DNA of 9,172 bases from Rhodobacterales bacterium UBA5972 (GTDB taxonomy: Bacteria > Pseudomonadota > Alphaproteobacteria > Rhodobacterales > Rhodobacteraceae): the NCBI GenBank assembly GCA_002430125.1, contig DJBQ01000157.1, forward strand, positions 1 through 9,172, read 5' to 3'. The notes beneath the pieces are model-generated. The model searched no databases. It saw only the letters and a list, made by a program, of their open reading frames with translations, and was not told where the DNA came from. Below, in pieces: positions 6,193-9,172 of the stretch (the stretch's first letter is position 1; each line of letters begins with the position of its first letter). The translations under genes were made by a program, and so were the position numbers.

Positions 6193-6792
6193 GTGTATCA
6201 AGATCGCCAGGACCTGACCGCTTTGATTGGATCACGGATTTGTCACGATTTGATCAGCCCTCTTGGGGCGATCAGCAATGGGCTCGAGCTTTTGGTAATG
6301 TCAGGCCTTGCCCAGACGCCGGAAATGGACCTGATCGCCCAAAGCATTGAAAACGCAAACTCAAAAATCCGATTCTTTCGGGTGGCCTATGGCAAGGCTT
6401 CAAAAGGGGCGACATTGGCACGGGGCGAAATCGCCTCGATTTTGGACGACTATTTTCGCGGCGCCAGATTAAGCGTCGTGTGGCATCCGATGCATGAATT
6501 GCAGCGTCGCGAGGTGAAGCTTGCCTTTTTGGCCATTCAATGTCTGGAATCCTCGCTGCCCTACGGGGGTGATATCGATATCGTCGTCGAAAACGGGCGG
6601 TGGACGCTAAGTGGGCGTGGCGAAAAGCTGGCGACAAACCTTGAACACTGGGCGCTGATCGAAGGTAAAGACATGGAGCAGGATCTGGGTGCCGCCTATG
6701 TGCATTTTGGTATGCTGGCCTCTTTGACCGAGTGGCGCAAACCGGCAGTGACTGTGGACTTCTCCGAGAAATCGGTTGTTGTGCGAATGTGA
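6193..6792 (+). CDS. chpT: ChpT, histidine phosphotransferase of the CckA-CtrA relay
   Basis: ChpT passes phosphate from the hybrid kinase CckA to the response regulators CtrA and CpdR, controlling cell cycle, motility and gene-transfer-agent functions in alphaproteobacteria. The 199-residue protein has the signature SRICHDLISPLGAISNGLEL (14-33) with phospho-acceptor H18. A second helix follows (about 43-66), the two forming the dimerising four-helix bundle. The remaining 120 residues are a degenerate HATPase-like domain without the N, G1 and G2 boxes, as expected because ChpT binds no ATP. The length is normal for Rhodobacterales. The start is GTG, with AAGGA 6 bases upstream partly inside a small hairpin. 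It is divergent from olsB, and its stop lies 9 bases from the stop of the convergent ATPase gene. The partners cckA and ctrA are not in the window. Confidence 0.93.
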   Translation: MYQDRQDLTALIGSRICHDLISPLGAISNGLELLVMSGLAQTPEMDLIAQSIENANSKIRFFRVAYGKASKGATLARGEIASILDDYFRGARLSVVWHPMHELQRREVKLAFLAIQCLESSLPYGGDIDIVVENGRWTLSGRGEKLATNLEHWALIEGKDMEQDLGAAYVHFGMLASLTEWRKPAVTVDFSEKSVVVRM

Positions 6793-6801
6793 CTGCGCGA
6801 T

Positions 6802-7641
6802 CTAAATTTTTACGCCTTGCCGACCGGCCAGATCGACAAAATACTGCCACGCCACCCTGCCCGACCGCGCACCGCGGGTTTGCTGCCATTCTATCGCCTC
6901 GGCCCGCAAGGTTTCATCAGTGATCACAATGCCATAAGCCGTGCAATAGCCGCGGATCATCGCAAGATACTGAACCTGATCACACGGATGGAACCCCAGC
7001 CACAGGCCAAAACGATCCGACAAGGAAACCTTTTCCTCGACCGCTTCGGACGGGCTGATCGCGGTTGATCGTTCGTTTTCGATCATATCGCGGGGCATAA
7101 GATGGCGGCGGTTGGATGTGGCATAGAAAACCACGTTTTCCGGGCGCCCCTCGATTCCGCCATCAAGCACGGCTTTCAGCGACTTATAATGGCTGTCGTC
7201 ATTGCCAAAGGACAAGTCATCGCAAAACAGCAGGAACCGCTGGTCGCTGGCGCGCAGAATGTTCAAAAGCCGCCCGATCGACGGTAGATCTTCGCGCTGA
7301 ACCTCGACCAGTTTCAGGCTGCCGACGGTGGCGACAACCTCGGCATGGGCTGCCTTTACCAAGGACGATTTACCCATCCCGCGCGAGCCCCACAACAACA
7401 CATTGTTCGCAGGCAAACCACGGGCAAACTGGCGGGTGTTTTCCAACAAGATATCCCGGGCCCGGTCAATACCGATCAGCAGGCCGATTTCGACCCGGTT
7501 GATGACCGGCACCGGATCCAACCGATCCGGGCTGACGTGCCAGACAAATCCATCGGCTTGGCTGAAATCAGGGGCCGCCAGCGATTTTGGACTGATCCGC
7601 TCGAGCGCTGCGGCGATCCGTTTCAGAGCCTTCTTGCTCAT
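6802..7641 (-). CDS. DUF815-type AAA+ ATPase, function unknown
   Basis: A 279-residue P-loop ATPase of the DUF815 family. Walker A is GSRGMGKSS (85-93, K91), Walker B is FLLFCDD (136-142, D141/D142), and a sensor-1-like motif is ATSNRR (174-179, N177). The conserved family block [20 protein letters not shown] (188-207) is followed by [12 protein letters not shown] (208-219), and an arginine-rich segment near 256-262 may act as sensor 2. ATP binding and hydrolysis look intact. There is no signal peptide or membrane segment, so it should be cytoplasmic. The cellular role of DUF815 proteins is not established to my knowledge. Its ATG overlaps the tatC stop (ATGA), with only a poor ribosome site before it. 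Its translation therefore probably depends on ribosomes finishing tatC, which ties its production to the Tat translocase. A direct functional link is inference. Confidence 0.88.
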   Translation of the reverse strand: MSKKALKRIAAALERISPKSLAAPDFSQADGFVWHVSPDRLDPVPVINRVEIGLLIGIDRARDILLENTRQFARGLPANNVLLWGSRGMGKSSLVKAAHAEVVATVGSLKLVEVQREDLPSIGRLLNILRASDQRFLLFCDDLSFGNDDSHYKSLKAVLDGGIEGRPENVVFYATSNRRHLMPRDMIENERSTAISPSEAVEEKVSLSDRFGLWLGFHPCDQVQYLAMIRGYCTAYGIVITDETLRAEAIEWQQTRGARSGRVAWQYFVDLAGRQGVKI

Positions 7642-8522
7642 GCTTTTGGTGTCTCGTTGGCATCCGTATCGGCGGCGTCATCGACCTCGTCTTCGTCATC
7701 CTCAAACCACAGGCCTTCAGCCCGCAATTTCTCCTCGCGCTTTTTTTCAACGCGGGCGACCAACTGTATCGAAACTTCGTAAAGCCCGTAAACCACGATG
7801 AACAGAATAACCTGCGAAACAACATCCGGCGGCGTGGCGATCGCCGCAACGATCAAAATGGCGACAACCGCGTATTTTCGGACACTGCGCAAACCGCTCG
7901 CTGAAACCAGCCCGGCCTTGCCCATCAATGTCAACAAAACCGGCAGCTGAAAACACAAGCCAAAGGCAACGATGAATTTGATTGTCAGGTTCAGATATTC
8001 CTGAGCCGAGCCCTGAAAGGCAATCGCCGCAACACCCGTACCAGCGCCCTTGCCAGTCAGAACCGAACCCGGCTGCTGGAAATCCAGGAAAAACGAAAAC
8101 GCCAGGGGTGTGATCACATAGTACGCAAATGCCGCGCCCAGAAAAAACATCACCGGTGATGCAATAAGAAAGGGCAGAAAAGCGTTCTTTTCCTTCTTGT
8201 AGAGTCCAGGCGCCACAAAGCGCCACAGCTGGAATCCAATATAAGGGAAAGACAGGATTAACCCACCAAGCAAAGATATTGAAATCGCGACAAAAAATCC
8301 TTCTTGCAGCTTAATCAGGATCAGTCCGCAGCTTTCATGCCCGCGCGTTAACATCGCTTCGCATAATGGCTTTGTGAGAAAGTTGAAAATCGGATTCCAG
8401 ACAGTGAAGGAAATCACCATACCAATGACGAACGCAACCACCGAATGAATCAGCCTGTTGCGCAGCTCGGCCAAGTGTTCGATCAGCGGCGCGCTGGAGC
8501 CTTCGACCTCGTCACTGCTCAT
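7638..8522 (-). CDS. tatC: TatC, Sec-independent protein translocase subunit
   Basis: TatC is the membrane core of the twin-arginine translocase; with TatB it recognises twin-arginine signal peptides and then recruits TatA to export folded proteins. The 294-residue protein has the N-terminal [10 protein letters not shown] (16-25), six predicted membrane segments, the first cytoplasmic loop [20 protein letters not shown] (92-111) whose E111 matches the signal-peptide-binding glutamate (E103 in E. coli), and TPPD (230-233). The second periplasmic loop (about 148-170) is somewhat longer than in E. coli. The C-terminal cytoplasmic tail is strongly acidic from about 274 to 290. The ATG overlaps the tatB stop (ATGA), with AAAGG 7 bases before it inside tatB. 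Its own stop overlaps the start of the downstream ATPase gene. Confidence 0.96.
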   Translation of the reverse strand: MSSDEVEGSSAPLIEHLAELRNRLIHSVVAFVIGMVISFTVWNPIFNFLTKPLCEAMLTRGHESCGLILIKLQEGFFVAISISLLGGLILSFPYIGFQLWRFVAPGLYKKEKNAFLPFLIASPVMFFLGAAFAYYVITPLAFSFFLDFQQPGSVLTGKGAGTGVAAIAFQGSAQEYLNLTIKFIVAFGLCFQLPVLLTLMGKAGLVSASGLRSVRKYAVVAILIVAAIATPPDVVSQVILFIVVYGLYEVSIQLVARVEKKREEKLRAEGLWFEDDEDEVDDAADTDANETPKA

Positions 8523-9115
8523 GTTTTAGCCTTTGTTGCCGGCTTTTTCGCAGGCGGTTTTTTGGCAGCGGCTGCGGCTTTCGCTGGTGCTGCGGCCTTG
8601 GTTTCAGGCGCGGGTTTCTTGGCGACTGGCGCTTTTGCGGCCGGTTTTTTCACTGCCGGTTTTTTCACAGCAGCAGCCTTTTCGGTTTTTGCAACCGCCG
8701 CGCCTTTCAGTTCCTTCACTTTAGCGTCAGACGCCGCGCGTTCTGTTGCGCGTTTTTCCGCCAGTGCTTTGGTGTTTTCGCCCATTTCATCGCGGGCTTT
8801 GCGATCCGCCCAAATCTTGTCACGCGCCGCATCCGGATCAAAAGCATCACCAGACAGGCCCTTTACCGCATCCGCCACCGAATTCAGGCCAAGATTTTTC
8901 GCCGACGTGACATTTTTAATATCCTTAGCGATATCGGCAACGCCGGCCTCGTCAGCCGCTGCCTCCATTGATCGTTGGAATTCACGCGCCATTCCGCGTG
9001 CCTTGGCGGTAAACTGCCCAAGCCTGCGGAACATTCCGGGTAAATCTTTCGGACCAACCACGATCAACGCCACAACGCCGATCAGCAGCAGTTCAGTCCA
9101 GCCAATATCAAACAT
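8519..9115 (-). CDS. tatB: TatB, Sec-independent protein translocase subunit
   Basis: TatB partners TatC in the twin-arginine signal-peptide receptor. The 198-residue protein opens with [20 protein letters not shown], containing the conserved glutamate E8 and a single membrane helix. A GP hinge follows (21-22), then an amphipathic helix (about 24-50, with [16 protein letters not shown]). That layout and the MFDIGW start mark TatB rather than TatA. A helical, charged middle part runs to about 140. Residues 141-198 form a low-complexity tail made almost wholly of A, K and P, including tandem VKKPA units; such tails vary widely in length among TatB proteins. The start lies 27 bases after the tatA stop with only a weak GGGG-type ribosome site. 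The stop overlaps tatC. Confidence 0.95.
   Translation of the reverse strand: MFDIGWTELLLIGVVALIVVGPKDLPGMFRRLGQFTAKARGMAREFQRSMEAAADEAGVADIAKDIKNVTSAKNLGLNSVADAVKGLSGDAFDPDAARDKIWADRKARDEMGENTKALAEKRATERAASDAKVKELKGAAVAKTEKAAAVKKPAVKKPAAKAPVAKKPAPETKAAAPAKAAAAAKKPPAKKPATKAKT
8641..8670 (-). repeat. 15-base tandem repeat encoding [10 protein letters not shown] in the TatB tail
   Basis: Two adjacent 15-base units, 8641-8655 and 8656-8670, differ at one base and each carry a run of six A on the coding strand. They lie in the low-complexity end of tatB (8522-8695). The repeat length is a multiple of three, so gain or loss of a unit would keep the frame, whereas slippage in the A runs would not. 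Confidence 0.75.
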
Positions 9116-9142
9116 GAGCGAAGTGCCCCGCGGTTGGTTGGA

Positions 9143-9172
9143 TCAGGATTTCGGGTCTTTCGCCTCGGGCGC
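9143..9172 (-). CDS. tatA: TatA, last nine codons only
   Basis: The minus strand reads APEAKDPKS followed by TGA (complement of 9143-9145), open to the right edge. TatA normally precedes TatB, and its tail is charged and poorly conserved, which fits. The identification rests on position and tail character rather than on any conserved motif, since the membrane helix of TatA lies outside the window. A 27-base spacer separates it from tatB. Confidence 0.7.
   Translation of the reverse strand, partial: APEAKDPKS

Noticed and set aside
1..9172. Mobile element, prophage, toxin-antitoxin, anti-phage system or CRISPR array
   Set aside because: No transposase, integrase, terminal inverted repeats, target duplications or spaced direct repeats were seen; gene content is conserved housekeeping.

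Overview
The window looks like core chromosome of an alphaproteobacterium, most likely a Rhodobacterales (Roseobacter-type) marine bacterium. The pointers are a ChpT phosphotransferase (the CckA-ChpT-CtrA relay is alphaproteobacterial), a COX15-type heme A synthase, an olsB-olsA ornithine-lipid pair, a compact tatABC operon and a fairly GC-rich composition. This placement is inferred from gene content; no ribosomal marker is present. I see no insertion sequence, phage gene, tRNA, rRNA or CRISPR array.

Layout. (1) Positions 1-1343, minus strand: ctaA (heme A synthase) followed after 4 bases by the start of an M32 carboxypeptidase that runs off the left edge. (2) 1344-1487: divergent control region with a good sigma-70-type promoter for the next gene. 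(3) 1488-2552, plus: a cytoplasmic endonuclease/exonuclease/phosphatase-fold hydrolase, whose stop codon overlaps that of the convergent trmJ-type RNA methyltransferase (2549-3310, minus). (4) 3379-4375, plus: a short TfoX N-domain protein and a divergent ThiE/TenI-fold protein. (5) 4397-5997, minus: olsB and olsA, joined by an ATGA overlap, probably making ornithine lipids. (6) 5998-6192: divergent control region between olsB and chpT. (7) 6193-6792, plus: chpT. (8) 6802-9172, minus: the end of tatA, then tatB, tatC and a DUF815-type AAA+ ATPase. The last three are linked by ATGA overlaps.

How the genes fit together: most are housekeeping. They cover respiratory heme maturation, tRNA modification, membrane lipid synthesis, cell-cycle phosphorelay and folded-protein export. 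The least understood parts are the ATPase translationally coupled to tatC, the ThiE-like protein with altered motifs, and the stand-alone nuclease-fold protein.

I found no clear multi-gene novel system. All three convergent gene pairs meet with almost no spacer (overlap of 4, gaps of 21 and 9 bases) and show no recognisable intrinsic terminator. No gene-free stretch exceeds 200 bases.
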